Shown here: one piece after another, positions 1 through 10,511 of the stretch
Numbering within the stretch: position 1 is the stretch's first letter
How the letters are laid out: each line of letters opens with the position of its first letter
Program-made: the position numbers and the translations under genes
Origin: Symbiodinium kawagutii
Lineage: Eukaryota; Sar; Dinophyceae; Suessiales; Symbiodiniaceae
Length of the DNA stretch: 64,000 nt
Direction of reading: 5' to 3'
Assembly: GCA_009767595.1 (NCBI GenBank)
Contig: VSDK01018932.1
Span: forward strand, 180,789 to 244,788
Notes under the pieces: model-generated
Seen by the model: only the letters and a program-made list of their open reading frames with translations
Database searches by the model: none
Told to the model about the DNA's origin: nothing

Positions 1-785
1 CCATGTTTGGCAAACCAAAAAGTTGCTCCGCCACGGCGGAGCGAATATGGTCGAAACTCCATTTCATTGAGGGACAGGTTTTCCAAGCACTTTGAAAACT
101 TAACGCGCCACTGGTAAGCTGATGGAACTAACCAGGTGATTCGGGATTGTTTCCATTGGAAAAGTCGTCTGGTAACTTCATGAACGGTGACTGTGATGCT
201 TTCAGCAGCTCCTTGCCGACGTCCCGACTTTGTAAGTCCCAGTGAAATGATGGCAGGGCCATTTTCTGAGGTGATTTCCACTTGATGACGGGCCAAACCA
301 AGGACCTCCCCTGTTCTTAACATGCCATAGTATCCTAACAATAAGGAGAGCGCAAACAAATGGTCTCCCTGGAGAATAGCATAACCTGTTAGAGCATGTA
401 GGGCAACTTCTGGAAAAGGTGGAGCTCGAGCAGGAATCTCATGTTGAACCCAAACTTTCATCAGCCGCCATGAACAAGGCAACTGACCTTTAAGTTTATA
501 GTCGGCGTCTTGCAGTCCAGCCAAAGTATCAGCTGCAAGAGCCCTACCTTCACCTCGCGACCATAAGACCTCCAGGTAGTCTGACAGGATATCATCCAGC
601 AGACGCCGTTGTTTAGGAAGTTGCAGCTTTTCGAACTTCAAGTATTGAAAGAAAAGGTTTGTAGCGTGCTCATACCTCTTGCGAGTTTTGGGTTGGACAG
701 TTAGTGACTTTAGACTCCCTAGAGCTTGTCTTTGCTCAACGCGCTGTTGCTTGGCGCGACCTTCTATTGTCCTCTTTTTAGCCAT
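1..785 (-). CDS. Tyrosine recombinase of the retroelement, C-terminus cut by the window edge
   Basis: Hand translation of the minus strand from ATG 785..783 gives an open frame of about 261 codons that leaves the window without a stop. It starts with a basic stretch (MAKKRTIEGRAKQQR). The likely core-binding domain spans residues 30-120 and the catalytic domain starts near 125. Box I is seen as GYYGMLRTGEVLGL with Arg157. A likely beta-hairpin lysine lies in LTKSGRRQG (Lys186). Box II is PYSLRRGGAT with Arg250. Tyr247 occupies the place of the usual box II histidine. The nucleophilic tyrosine would lie just beyond the edge. In DIRS/Ngaro elements this enzyme joins circular DNA to the target, without target-site duplication. 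The ATG lies inside the end of ORF3, in the -1 frame, giving a 22-nt overlap, so expression may need reinitiation or frameshifting. The family call rests on boxes I and II and on gene order. Confidence 0.85.
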   Translation of the reverse strand, partial: MAKKRTIEGRAKQQRVEQRQALGSLKSLTVQPKTRKRYEHATNLFFQYLKFEKLQLPKQRRLLDDILSDYLEVLWSRGEGRALAADTLAGLQDADYKLKGQLPCSWRLMKVWVQHEIPARAPPFPEVALHALTGYAILQGDHLFALSLLLGYYGMLRTGEVLGLARHQVEITSENGPAIISLGLTKSGRRQGAAESITVTVHEVTRRLFQWKQSRITWLVPSAYQWRVKFSKCLENLSLNEMEFRPYSLRRGGATFWFAKH

Positions 786-3700
786 GACTTCAAAACAGGC
801 CTTCTCGAAGGCCTGTCCGCAGGATTCTGCTTTGTCGAGACATAGGCCCAGACAGGCCGTATGTCCCCTGCAAGCGACAGGGCGTTGATTTTCGACAAGA
901 TTGGTCGAAGCCGTTGTGACGACGAGCGACCACGGGTTAAGGAGTGTAAAGTCACTAATGAATCTGTCAAATGCACAAAACGGCAACGGAGGTCCTTCTT
1001 ACGAGATAGCCTCCACTGTAGGCATGTAAGCACTGCTTGAAGTTCTAATGCGTTGATATGAAATCCTTTATGTCGCCATGGCCATCCGCAGATGGTGCGC
1101 CACCTCCAAAGGCGGCTTGGAATCGACGTCCGCAACCTGTGAAACTTAATTGCATTCTCTGTGGGAGCTTGCAATAAAAGATCTTCACCTTTCACAGAGA
1201 TGAAGTTAACCAATTTCTTGACAAGCATCAATTCAGTAGAAGCATGACCTGAAACCCTTGGCTGACGCAAGGGAGGTCTGCGAAGAAAACTGGCCAACGA
1301 GGTAGACGAGCCAGGGGTACATGCCTGGACCACTGTCTCCAACTCCCTTGTAGGAGTGAGACCCAACGGGTGAAACAGCTCCTTCAGGAGCCAAGCAATG
1401 CTTGGGACATGCCATGCATTGCCAACCAAAGTGTGACGAGCATCCAAGCATTGTTGCGTATCTTGGAGGGACTTGTTCATGCAAGGTGCTGTGAAGTGCA
1501 CGGGGAAGCCCATCATGGCCTCCTTTTCCACAATGCTAGGAAGTCGTATGTCCCCTGCTGCATTTGAGAGACAATTGACCTCCCTGTAAACATAGGGGGG
1601 AAAACGAAAGCGATCTTCCTCCCATCGAGCACGTTCAGAAGCAGTGCATTGCCAAAGCCCTGCAGGGCGAGCACCAGCATGATCGCGGGGTCGAGAAGTA
1701 GTAAAGGTAGGGAGCTTATCCCCATTAAGGTTCCATCCAGCGGCCAAGAAATCCTTTGGGTCCACAGTGCAAAAGAGTTCAACCACGCCATAGGAAGTCC
1801 AGTCCCCATCAACCGGAGGAGTAAGGGTTACTCCCTGTCCTTCTTGAAGCGACCAAGAAACCCAGTACAAACGAGGCCTTCTACAAAGGGCTATACCTCC
1901 CGCATCCAACTTCCACGGAACACAGCCAATCTCCTTGCTCATGATAACCCGGTCGGACTCATCCATCGAGAAAACGCTCTCCATCAAATGGTGTACTTGG
2001 GCCCATTTGAAGTGTTTCCTACAAAGGTGATAGACACGAGGTACATGATGAAATAAGCTACTCCTAGCCTCCCGGAGGGAGCCCTTCCGATGGTAATTGA
2101 GGCCAGAGACCCCTTGGCAGGGAGGCCCTGCCCCCACGACAACAACACCCACGTTGCTGTACTTAAGGGCCCAGCCAACAACCATGTCCTCCGTGATGTT
2201 CTCCACTGAGCCAACCGACTCAGAATCCGGAAAGTGGGACTCCAAGACACGAGTACCTTCCTTTGAGACCTCCGAACTGATATGCCCTGCCATAGGTAGC
2301 AACAGCGAGTCACAAGCAACTCTCAGCGAACCTACACCGTCGAACAATCCAACAGTGAGAACTTGAACGTGATCCTCCAGGTCCGCCAAGTCCCCTCGGA
2401 CGCTACAAGTTGCGGCATGACATCCCATAGGTGTAAGCCCATTGCTGATACAAAATCCTCCCCCATACTCGGAAGCATCACTGGCAGTGACTGCTCCCTT
2501 CAAAGGAGCACGCAGATTCATCTGAGCAAAAGGGACCAACAAGATGAACCTAAGAACCTCAACCTGAACTGCCAACGGGAGCGACCTACGAACCACCGGT
2601 GGATCGTTCTTAAAAGAAGTGATGAAGCGCCAAACAGCATTCAACGAACCCAACAAAGCACGTCTAAACATGCAGCAGTAGACAAAGCCTCCGCAAATGA
2701 TCTGCATCTGTCGTTGGGTTGCATCTCCCTTCCAAAGGAGTTGCAATGCAAGTTCCACATACTTCATCACCTTTTGGGGTTTGGGCTTTACTAGTCCAGT
2801 GACACCGTCGACGATGGCACCCTGAATCTCTGCTACTTTACGTTGCTCCACTGCCTTCTTGGGATGCCGTGGCAACCCGTGAGTGGCATAAGCTTCTCTT
2901 AAAGCAAGTAGAGCAGAACTAGGCTTACCTTCCACCAGGTCGGCCAATCCTCTGTCAACACGGTGCAGGATGTCGAAGTTATCCAGGTATATTCGGTAAA
3001 GCCATGGTGAATTTGAAAATGGGAGATCTTTTCTAAGCTCACACTGAGGTCCAATGTTCAGGGACTTTGAATGTAGTGCCAACCGGGCAATCCGCCTATG
3101 TACATGTTGAGCGATCGAAACTGAGTTCAAAAATCCCATGGGGAGCACCCTTGAGCTCAAGAAAAATGGTCCCCTCTCTCCTGGTGGCCATAAGGAGGGT
3201 GCTACCTCCCTTCCAAACGTCATGTACGGCCACCAGCTCCTAGGAGTAGAGAAAAGATAAAAGAAGCAACGGATGTCTTCGCTTGACATCAAAATGACCT
3301 CACTGTCATCTAGAATATAAGGCGACATCCCCGCCCAACTGGGCAGTGTTGATATATCTCCTCCCAGCGACCTACAAAGCTTGTTAGTTGGAACCAAGTT
3401 CATTATGAGTCTCATCACCTCAGTGCCGGTAGGAGTAAATTCTCCCTTCGCTACGGCAAAAAGACCGTTGTACACAGGTTTCTCTTGGACCCGTGCAACC
3501 TCCCTGCCATGTAGGAGGGTACATACTCCCTTTGAAAGGAGTCCGCGGCAAACCTCCTCCCAAGCGGCATCCTCCACCATGATCTTAGGGGGTTTGGTAA
3601 CCACCCTTGAATCAGCCGGCAACAAATAATCATCAAAGGACAAGACAAATTCCCGAGTACCCAGTTCACAAACTTCTTCCAAAGGTATAGCACCAATGCC

Positions 3701-4153
3701 CTCAGGTAAACCAGGCTCAATGTTGCTCCATGTGAAAGGTCTGGCTACCTTAACCTCTTCCCCCTGGTAGTCAACCCCCTTTACAGCCAAGTAGTCACCC
3801 CACTCCAGGCCCTCAAACTTTTCACTCCACAGGCTCACGTCAGCGGCGTAAGCCACCATCGATCTGAGGGCCATCACCGTGGCTGCTGGGAGCGGGTGCC
3901 TGTCGGGGGCCTTCACCCCGTAGTACGAGTTAAGGCCAACACACATGGCTTGAAGCAAATGGGCTTGTGATTGAGTCAATGGCTCTATAACTTGGTGTAA
4001 AACCTCGAGGGTTTCAGGCAGTGGGAATATACCACCTGAGTTCTTGACTGGTCCATGCAGTGGTTTGAAATCCTTCATCAACTCATTGAAACGGCTTACC
4101 AATGTAGAAGCAACATCACCAAGCCCACCCTTCGTTGAAAAACTCTTTACCAC
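764..4153 (-). CDS. ORF3: reverse transcriptase / RNase H polyprotein with inserted C5-cytosine DNA methyltransferase
   Basis: The open frame encodes 1129 aa counted from a GTG at 4153. The frame opens after a TGA at 4171..4169, and the first ATG is codon 26 at 4078..4076, which is the likelier start unless the protein is made by frameshift. RT spans roughly residues 260-500: motif A SSEDIRCFFYLF (Asp293), motif B RVLPMGFLNSVSIAQ (335-349), motif C YLDN (389-392). RNase H residues are Asp559 (TASDASEYGGG), Glu1037 (HINALELQA), Asp1064 (HLTDSLVTLH) and Asp1113 (NPADRPSRR). Between the first Asp and the Glu sits a complete methyltransferase, residues about 597-928: motif I GLFDGVGSLRVA, motif IV GAGPPCQGVSGLN (catalytic Cys679), motif VI MESV (Glu725), motif VIII RRPRLYW, motif IX EKEAMMGFP, motif X VGNAWHVPSIA. 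The SEV and ENITEDMVVGW segments are reminiscent of DNMT3. The RT would make cDNA in particles or nucleus; the methyltransferase could methylate element or host DNA. Confidence 0.92.
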   Translation of the reverse strand: MVKSFSTKGGLGDVASTLVSRFNELMKDFKPLHGPVKNSGGIFPLPETLEVLHQVIEPLTQSQAHLLQAMCVGLNSYYGVKAPDRHPLPAATVMALRSMVAYAADVSLWSEKFEGLEWGDYLAVKGVDYQGEEVKVARPFTWSNIEPGLPEGIGAIPLEEVCELGTREFVLSFDDYLLPADSRVVTKPPKIMVEDAAWEEVCRGLLSKGVCTLLHGREVARVQEKPVYNGLFAVAKGEFTPTGTEVMRLIMNLVPTNKLCRSLGGDISTLPSWAGMSPYILDDSEVILMSSEDIRCFFYLFSTPRSWWPYMTFGREVAPSLWPPGERGPFFLSSRVLPMGFLNSVSIAQHVHRRIARLALHSKSLNIGPQCELRKDLPFSNSPWLYRIYLDNFDILHRVDRGLADLVEGKPSSALLALREAYATHGLPRHPKKAVEQRKVAEIQGAIVDGVTGLVKPKPQKVMKYVELALQLLWKGDATQRQMQIICGGFVYCCMFRRALLGSLNAVWRFITSFKNDPPVVRRSLPLAVQVEVLRFILLVPFAQMNLRAPLKGAVTASDASEYGGGFCISNGLTPMGCHAATCSVRGDLADLEDHVQVLTVGLFDGVGSLRVACDSLLLPMAGHISSEVSKEGTRVLESHFPDSESVGSVENITEDMVVGWALKYSNVGVVVVGAGPPCQGVSGLNYHRKGSLREARSSLFHHVPRVYHLCRKHFKWAQVHHLMESVFSMDESDRVIMSKEIGCVPWKLDAGGIALCRRPRLYWVSWSLQEGQGVTLTPPVDGDWTSYGVVELFCTVDPKDFLAAGWNLNGDKLPTFTTSRPRDHAGARPAGLWQCTASERARWEEDRFRFPPYVYREVNCLSNAAGDIRLPSIVEKEAMMGFPVHFTAPCMNKSLQDTQQCLDARHTLVGNAWHVPSIAWLLKELFHPLGLTPTRELETVVQACTPGSSTSLASFLRRPPLRQPRVSGHASTELMLVKKLVNFISVKGEDLLLQAPTENAIKFHRLRTSIPSRLWRWRTICGWPWRHKGFHINALELQAVLTCLQWRLSRKKDLRCRFVHLTDSLVTLHSLTRGRSSSQRLRPILSKINALSLAGDIRPVWAYVSTKQNPADRPSRRPVLKSWLKRGQ

Positions 4154-4278
4154 TGTCTGGGCGGCTCGTCAACTACACCCCTCGTCGCAGGAGGCGCCCC
4201 ACTGTACTCCTCAGGGCCTCTCCCTTCCATCTTGGTGAAACATGATGCCTCCTCTACCACCTCACGTGTCGAAGTCAT
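4147..4278 (-). CDS. Possible 43-aa ORF bridging ORF2 and ORF3
   Basis: An ATG at 4278..4276 begins a 43-codon frame ending in TAA at 4149..4147. It starts 33 nt after the ORF2 stop and overlaps the GTG-initiated ORF3 by 7 nt, with ORF3 in its -1 frame. It begins MTSTREVVEEASCFTK and ends DEPPRQW, and matches no family I know. It may be a real linker or leader that feeds ribosomes into ORF3 by frameshifting or reinitiation, or simply a chance opening in a purine-rich strand. The same frame stays open far upstream across ORF2 and ORF1, which I read as compositional. Confidence 0.25.
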   Translation of the reverse strand: MTSTREVVEEASCFTKMEGRGPEEYSGAPPATRGVVDEPPRQW

Positions 4279-4310
4279 AGAAGAGGAGTGAAAACACTCC
4301 CTTGCCTCCT

Positions 4311-5735
4311 CTACTTGTCCTTCTTCGTCTTGTCGTCCTCTTTGTTGCCTTTGCTGCTCTCCCACTTCGTCTTTCCTTTTCCCTTGGGCTCTTTGCCCTT
4401 GCTCTTCCCTTTGGTCTCGTCTCTCTTCGGCCATTCTGGTCTCCTCCAACTCGAAGATGCGGCCTCTTTGGCTTTGACCTCCTCCCTCATCACCCTTGAC
4501 GCCTCCATCGTCTCTGTGGGTGAGGAGATGGTCGTTGCCTCTAGTGGCACCAATTCTTGGCGCTGGGCCACAGTGTAGTGGCCCCCATTCCCTATCTGCT
4601 CGAGGCTTTTCAGCCTCTGTGTCAAAACGTCGCTTGCTGCCGCTGCCCGTCCCTGCAACAGCAGGTCCAACACATAGCACAACGTTTGACACTCTCGGGA
4701 TAGAGGGCCTCCCATCCGATGGTGCAGGCATAGTCTCCAGTACTGGGAGAATATTGGTGGCACCACGCCAGCTTCCAGGTTCCACGGATGTCCTGACTGT
4801 TGCACCACCGTGTTCTGCATCATCTCGGCCGCAGAGAGGGTCAAGATGCCTGGATAACTTTTCCAAACTTGCTTGACCCTCACCTCCTCTCCGAAAAGAT
4901 GAGTCTGCTCCTCCAAGTTGCGGTCGCTTTGTGTGGAGCTTGAGGAGCTGTCGGAGCTCCCTGATCCTCTGGCTCCCTTTTTCTTGGTCAGCTTTCTTGC
5001 TCTCTTCCTCAGATCCTTCCTCACCTGAGGCTTTGGGTCTAACCCCGTTGCTGCGAACAGGGCTTCTGCGGTCTTCGTGCCTGCGACCTTCACTTTGCCC
5101 TCCTTCTTCTTTTTCTTTTTCTTTTTCTTCTTCTTCTCTTTTCCGCTCCCCTGTGAGCTTCCTGAACTGTCCTTCTTCGTCTTGGCCTTTGGGGCTGCTC
5201 CCTCTCCTCCTGGAACGGCCTCTGCTCGAGCACGAAGCGCTGCCAACTCGTCTTCCTCGCCTCGCACTGCTAGCAAGTTGTCCTCCCATCCTTCTCGGTC
5301 GGCCTCCACGAACTTCTTGATCCTGGTGCAATGCACCAGCCCGTCTCTGGACAGGTTGATGCAACCATCTTTGCATAGATCCACCTCTAGGAGCTTTCCT
5401 GGGTGAGCTCCCTTCCATTTCACCAGTGCCTCCGACGTGGATCCCTGAAGATCCACACGTAGCATCGTAAGCCCTCCATCCATCAGCAGCCCACGAATCA
5501 CACCGGCGATCCGTACTTCTTCCTCCCAGTAAGCTCCTTTGGTGACCACTATCAAGGTCCCTTCCTTCCATTCGTCCACCTTGATGTCCTTGGGGTCCAC
5601 CTCCAAGCCGTTCTCGAACTTCTCCAACGGGGTGGCCCCGACTGCTGCAGGCCTCCTCAACCTCGCTCCTCTCACGACTCCTCCAACGCCAGCAACTGCT
5701 GCTGCTGGCCTTCTGACTCTGGCCTTGGGCGCCAT
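4311..5735 (-). CDS. ORF2: Gag-like, lysine-rich nucleic-acid-binding protein
   Basis: This 474-aa protein starts at ATG 5735..5733 (MAPKARVRRPAAAV). An in-frame TTG 15 nt further upstream is not needed. The N-terminal 35 residues are Arg/Ala-rich. A folded region follows at about 40-150 (LEKFENGLEVDPKDIKVDEW onward), rich in beta-type sequence with cysteines near 121-137. Then come an acidic patch, a run of about a dozen lysines near 200-212 and a serine-rich linker near 260-270. A second compact domain lies at about 290-400 and contains PPIFSQYWRLCLHHRMGG and LCYVLDLLLQGRAAAASD. I infer a capsid-type role from its position before RT and its helical look. The tail is a Lys/Gly-rich KGKSKGKEPKGKGKTK segment, likely to bind RNA or DNA. 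The start codon overlaps the ORF1 stop by one base. Confidence 0.75.
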   Translation of the reverse strand: MAPKARVRRPAAAVAGVGGVVRGARLRRPAAVGATPLEKFENGLEVDPKDIKVDEWKEGTLIVVTKGAYWEEEVRIAGVIRGLLMDGGLTMLRVDLQGSTSEALVKWKGAHPGKLLEVDLCKDGCINLSRDGLVHCTRIKKFVEADREGWEDNLLAVRGEEDELAALRARAEAVPGGEGAAPKAKTKKDSSGSSQGSGKEKKKKKKKKKKKEGKVKVAGTKTAEALFAATGLDPKPQVRKDLRKRARKLTKKKGARGSGSSDSSSSSTQSDRNLEEQTHLFGEEVRVKQVWKSYPGILTLSAAEMMQNTVVQQSGHPWNLEAGVVPPIFSQYWRLCLHHRMGGPLSRECQTLCYVLDLLLQGRAAAASDVLTQRLKSLEQIGNGGHYTVAQRQELVPLEATTISSPTETMEASRVMREEVKAKEAASSSWRRPEWPKRDETKGKSKGKEPKGKGKTKWESSKGNKEDDKTKKDK

Positions 5736-5737
5736 CA
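5733..5737 (-). promoter_or_regulatory. TGATG stop/start overlap coupling ORF1 and ORF2
   Basis: The ORF1 stop TGA (5737..5735) and the ORF2 start ATG (5735..5733) share one base. Such overlaps are known to support termination-reinitiation in some non-LTR retroelements and RNA viruses. Coupling here is inferred, not shown. Confidence 0.55.
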
Positions 5738-6622
5738 CAAGTATTTCCAAGCAGAGCCTTTACCTCTGCCTTTCTTTTCCCGGTTGTTCTCTTGCTTGAC
5801 TCTCTTTGTTCTTCCGCGGTTTTTGAATGGGATGCTGTCGTCCCACTCTGGGTGATCTCTGAAAGATCTGGGGCGGTTGTTCGGGGCGTGTATTGGCCCA
5901 GACCACTGCCTTCCTCGAACCGATCCTCGTGGTTCCACTCTCCTTCCTCGGTTTTCTTGTACCTCTCTTCTAGGAGGCGTATGGGCCCGTCCTCCCTGTG
6001 GCGGATGGGGTGGAGTCTTGGGTTCTGGAACTCCTCCCTTCTTCTCCTTAGATCTTTGGGGACTTCGCTCTTCGTCCTCGCTGTACTCCTCGTAGGATTC
6101 TCCTCTACTCTCTTCCTTCTTGGCAACGGCGACCTTTGACGTTTTCCTGTCGGGACTCTTCTCCCTTTCTCTTCTCCTTCGCTTAATCCTCCTTCGATGC
6201 CTAGAGTGGCTCCTCTTCTCTCTTCCCTCTTTTCTTGACGGCGACCTCCTTCTTCGCCTCTCGCGGCTCCTCCGGCTATCCTCAACCTCTGCCTTCGCTT
6301 CAGAGGAGGCTGGTCCTCCCTTTGACTTGGCCCTTGCCTCAAGGAGGGTTGCACCACTCCCTTGTCCAGGAGTTGTTGACTCCCTTTTGGCGTCTTTCTC
6401 CTCCAAGCTCCGCTGATAGGAGTCAGACAACTCCAACGCAGAGAAAAGCAGAGATTTCACCTGAGGTTCAAGCACTGGTTCCGCGTCACCAGGGAAGCGG
6501 TCGGACAGGATCAACTGCCTTAGCCTGAACAGTTGCCCACAAAGGGTACACCTCAGATCCTGCACCACTCCACCGAATTTCCCGCGGCAATCCAAACAAT
6601 CCACGGGCCCCCTGGTGACCAT
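5735..6622 (-). CDS. ORF1: zinc-ribbon, Arg/Ser-rich protein of the retroelement
   Basis: This 295-aa protein begins with an ATG at 6622..6620. Cys9, Cys12, Cys25 and Cys28 form a CX2C-X12-CX2C zinc ribbon (DCLDCRGKF, LRCTLCGQL). A mostly alpha-helical acidic stretch follows. Residues from about 115 to 165 are an Arg/Ser/Glu-rich run (RRRRRSPSRKEGREKRSHSR) resembling RS domains of splicing factors. The C-terminus is again basic and low in complexity. No enzyme motif is visible. I infer a nucleic-acid-binding role, for example RNA packaging or nuclear targeting. Its TGA stop shares a base with the ORF2 ATG. It could alternatively be an N-terminal Gag module that fuses to ORF2 in other copies. 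Confidence 0.65.
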   Translation of the reverse strand: MVTRGPVDCLDCRGKFGGVVQDLRCTLCGQLFRLRQLILSDRFPGDAEPVLEPQVKSLLFSALELSDSYQRSLEEKDAKRESTTPGQGSGATLLEARAKSKGGPASSEAKAEVEDSRRSRERRRRRSPSRKEGREKRSHSRHRRRIKRRRREREKSPDRKTSKVAVAKKEESRGESYEEYSEDEERSPQRSKEKKGGVPEPKTPPHPPQGGRAHTPPRREVQENRGRRVEPRGSVRGRQWSGPIHAPNNRPRSFRDHPEWDDSIPFKNRGRTKRVKQENNREKKGRGKGSAWKYL

Positions 6623-6644
6623 TTAGCTTGATCCGAGACTACGG

Positions 6645-9483
6645 AAGAAATACCATGGTCTACGTCTTTACTTCCGAAACGTTGGAACATATATACACAT
6701 ACTTATTCAAATGTTAAACAAATTGTAGTTGTACGTATGTTCCTGATGGTCAAACATAGCAATGGCAAGAAACAAATGCTGGATTCAACAATAGCCAGAG
6801 CTCGCAGGGTCTGCCCACTCTGGATTTTGCGAAGCGACGTTCCCAGTCGGTGGGTTTGGTGAAGTTTCCTCAGCATCACCAAACGCGCTGCAAGCTGCAG
6901 CATGCCGCAGTTCTTGGTAAATACCTTCATCAAGTGCAGTCCTTGAGATATATATATATATATATATACATATCCCATCTAACTTGGATAACAATCTGCT
7001 TTGAAGTGACATAAGGGGCAAATGAGGAAACTTTCTTTGACAGCGCGAGACATCACTATGTTATGTTGGGCGAGCGGAATAGAGATCACCTAAAACTAAA
7101 ACATGGGGTTACAACAAACCATACGTGTATAGAGTCACTTTCATAATACTCATCATAGCAAACCATATTAATGTGCCGACATTAGTAAGAGTCACAATGG
7201 GTATACCCCGTCCCAACCCTGACCCTTGGGCAAGAAGGGCTTATTTGGGGCCACCCTAGTGGCTGAGCATGTTCACAGGCATGGTTGTAGTCATACCACT
7301 ATAGTTGTATGTTACCCACTATAGCTTACCATAACTATGCTTTACCAATATTGGTTCCCAGCAGTGGTCGCCTAAAACTATATGCCTGGTGGTAATCCCA
7401 GTTGTATGTGATGGTCATACGTACCACGATAGTGACTGCTATAATCATAACTGGTTTGACTACAAACATACACTACTAAGTACTTACTGAACAAAAATAT
7501 ACACTATAACTGGTGAAAGAACTGGTATACCACTAGTCACCACCGAAACCATTGTTCTAACTGGTTCTGACTGGTACCAGCACCTGAGTTAAGTTCACCA
7601 TTGAAAGCTAACCTGGTTGATAGAGCCCATGCGTTGCCGCCCCGTGGAAAACAATGATCATCGATAATCCATGCTGGTGCCATCATGTACCCTGGAAATC
7701 ACAAGCTGAAATCTGCATTTACCCTGGAAATCATCCATTGTATACCATACGAATGGACCATCTGGGTTGCCAACAAAGGAACAACATGTCGATTCTTGTG
7801 TGATGGATGGCGAATTCATTGTTCCATGGTCCATGAACCGGGAATTTGTGATCATGATAGAAATGATTAATGATGGTTATATGTATATATATATATATAT
7901 TGATTAATAGTGGTTAACAGTGGTTAATCATGGATAATTAATATTGATGAATGACGGTCAATAGTTGGAGAGGTTCATTCTTGTTAGTGTAAACCCTTTG
8001 AAAAAACTGTTGGCTCTTGTCAACGTTGTTCACTTGATTACCCAGCTTCGGAAAACAACCCTGAAGACTGAAGTAGAACCGAAGGATAACACCATGTCAT
8101 GGTACCACCCAGTTTACTAACAATTGTCAACGTTCAGTGGGACCGATTGACCGAGAACTTGACATTCTTTAACTAGCCATTATTATCTAATGACGTATCA
8201 TGCATGTCTCCATGATAGACCATGATTCAGCATTGGTTGAATCATGATTGGACATGATTAGACTACCGTAGATCCTTATTCATCAAATCCTAACCCTGCT
8301 TGAAACGGTCTCAAACGATCTTAAACAACTATCAACCCTTTTCTGAACCTGTTCTGATCACCGAGAAGCGCAGATTTGATCACTGGTTGATGCTTAAAAG
8401 ACATCCCTAAAACATCAGTTAAACGACCAACCATCCCAAATATAGGGAAACAATTTCATTCAAGCCACCAAATAATAGTTAAACCATTACCGTTGGTTAG
8501 CACGCCCCTATCATTAGCCATTATTCCAACATAGTCAACCAACAATAGTGAATCATAGAAAATCCTCTCAGAGTTGTAGGCTGCCGGTCCCTGGAATTTT
8601 CTATGGTTCACTATGAGTTGATCATTAATCATTATCAACCATGATAATTAACAGTAGTTCTCAACCACCAGTAGTGGTTTATCATTGAGCCACTCTGGCT
8701 GGATTTATCAACCATGGACCATGATAGTTAACCCTGGAAAATCCCAGGTTGAACGTTGGTTTTGTATGGTTAACTATGGGATACCATGAACCACCAGCCA
8801 GGCACCACCAGCCACGCACCCCCAGCCCTGCGCTGTTTCACCAGCGTCTGAGGGTAGGCATTCCGAGGTCGTCCATGGATTTACGGCGCTGGAACTTCAC
8901 GTGAAGTTCACCGATGTCCCACATCTCACTATGCGAGGTCAACAGCAGGGTCACTTCCTGCAGGAAAAATCGCAGGTTGGAGCAGCAAGTTCCATGGCTT
9001 ATCATCACTAGATAACCCATGGTGATCATAATCCATGGAAGTGGTGTAGATAACCATGGTGATCTCAGGTTGGAACAGCAAGCATCATGACTTACTTAAC
9101 AATTGTTGTTGGTAAGTACCCCTATTCTTAACCATTATTATCCATAGTTAACCATAGAGAAAAACCATATGAACCACTTGCAATCTCCCTTCCTGATAAA
9201 TCTCAGGTTGAGCAGGTTGAGTTGATTTAGCAGTTTAGAGGGTGGTTATAAATGATCAACCATTGCTACAGGGTTTCAATTATCAACCATTGTTAATGAT
9301 ATACCATCCATAGCAATGGTTGATAATTAAATGGTATATTAATTTCATTGTCATGAGATATCATTTACTATTGGTTGGGGATGTTTCATTAACAATGCTC
9401 AACCCAATTTTGTGAATGATCAACCATTGCTACTGTTGTTAATGATCAACCATTGTTAATGACATACCGTCCATAGCAATGAG
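6645..9483. other. Non-coding stretch, degenerate repeats
   Basis: No gene is supported. It contains TA microsatellites near 6947-6967 and 7880-7900, an ACTGGT/CTATAGT-rich patch at 7240-7600, and degenerate TTAACCAT/TGGTTGAT sequence from 7860 on. The element's 5' terminal repeat may lie in the first few hundred bases but I could not identify it. Confidence 0.6.
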
Positions 9484-9599
9484 TTGGCAGTGGGTCAAAA
9501 ACCCGTACCCCTGGTTCCCCATCATTAACCATTGTTTTCCCACTACTATTGTTGGTCATGATCCCCCATTTTGGTTGGTCAATATTGATCCATAGTCAT
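9484..9599. mobile_element. MITE-like family B copy
   Basis: It begins ggcagtgggtcaaaaac and ends aatattgatccatagtcat, with the family core cccctggttccccatca inside. Confidence 0.6.
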
Positions 9600-9729
9600 T
9601 TAATCTCATTTGCGATTTTTTTTTCAGCAGGTCAACAGCAGGTCAACAGCTGGCGTCATAGAGTCTCGCGACGTTGCTGTTTTTTTTCTGTGGCTGGGTG
9701 TTTGTGAAGCCGGTTTTGGGACCGAACAA

Positions 9730-9803
9730 ATGGTTGGTAGATTATAAATGACTGATATTGGATGATAACTATAGGGGTACCCCAATTTTGAGAAACCACC
9801 ATG
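9730..9803. mobile_element. MITE-like family A, half copy
   Basis: It keeps the central ttataaatgac-like core and one end (ggggtaccccaattttgag, then aaaccaccat). The opposite end is missing. Confidence 0.45.
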
Positions 9804-10511
9804 TCTTGAGATGGCCTTTGTTCTCTGGTTGATTGGTTGGCCATTGGTCAATATAAAAAAGAAACCAACAAATTTAGAAGCAAATGGGATTGTCTGTGGT
9901 TCACTATGGTTTCTAGATTCGTTGGTTTCTTCTATTGATCTTCAAAGGAGTTGGTTAGGTGTTTCGTATTTTTCATCTTTTCGAATTTCTCAATTTTGCG
10001 ATTTGGATATGTAGTTGATGTTTACGTGGCTGTGTATAAAAACAGCGTTTAGTTCGTCGGCATTTGTGTGTTCTGGATCAGTTGGTTTGCTGGTTTCTTA
10101 GTTCGTTGGCTTTTTGGGTTTGTCGATAGATTGGCTAGAACTGGATGATAAGTTGTTTATGGTAGCTAACAGTGCTGAGTGACAGTCGTTGAGGCTGATG
10201 AAACACTTCTTGTCAAAATTCATGAAGCAGTATAGTCAAACCATGTCAAACCCAATTTCCACAGTGGTATCAAAAGGCATTTCTATGTCACTGCTTCCTT
10301 ATCATGTTTGTAGTCACCTATATGGGTTGTTCGAAAAAAAAAAATCATCGAAACATGATGTTCCCCAAAACTGGTGGCGTCCCCATTTATGATGACTAGT
10401 ATCGGATGCTTAGTAGGTACCACCATTGATGGACAAACCCAGATCTTCAATCACGGCTAGCGTCTTTCTCTCACAGGATCAGCCTCCGAAACACCTCGAG
10501 AGGACCCATCT

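Larger units (their letters stand above)
1..6650 (-). mobile_element. DIRS/Ngaro-like tyrosine-recombinase retrotransposon carrying a cytosine methyltransferase (5' part to recombinase, truncated by window edge)
   Basis: Four consecutive minus-strand ORFs form one retroelement: zinc-ribbon/RS protein, Gag-like protein, RT/RNase H polyprotein with an inserted C5 DNA methyltransferase, and tyrosine recombinase. The order Gag, RT/RH, YR is known for DIRS-order elements. There is no aspartic protease or DDE integrase in the visible part, which argues against an LTR element. All ORFs are open apart from the ORF2-ORF3 gap, so the copy looks young. The terminal repeats are not identified: the right boundary near 6650 is only where coding stops, and the left boundary is outside the window. 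Class I am fairly sure of; family name unknown. Confidence 0.85.
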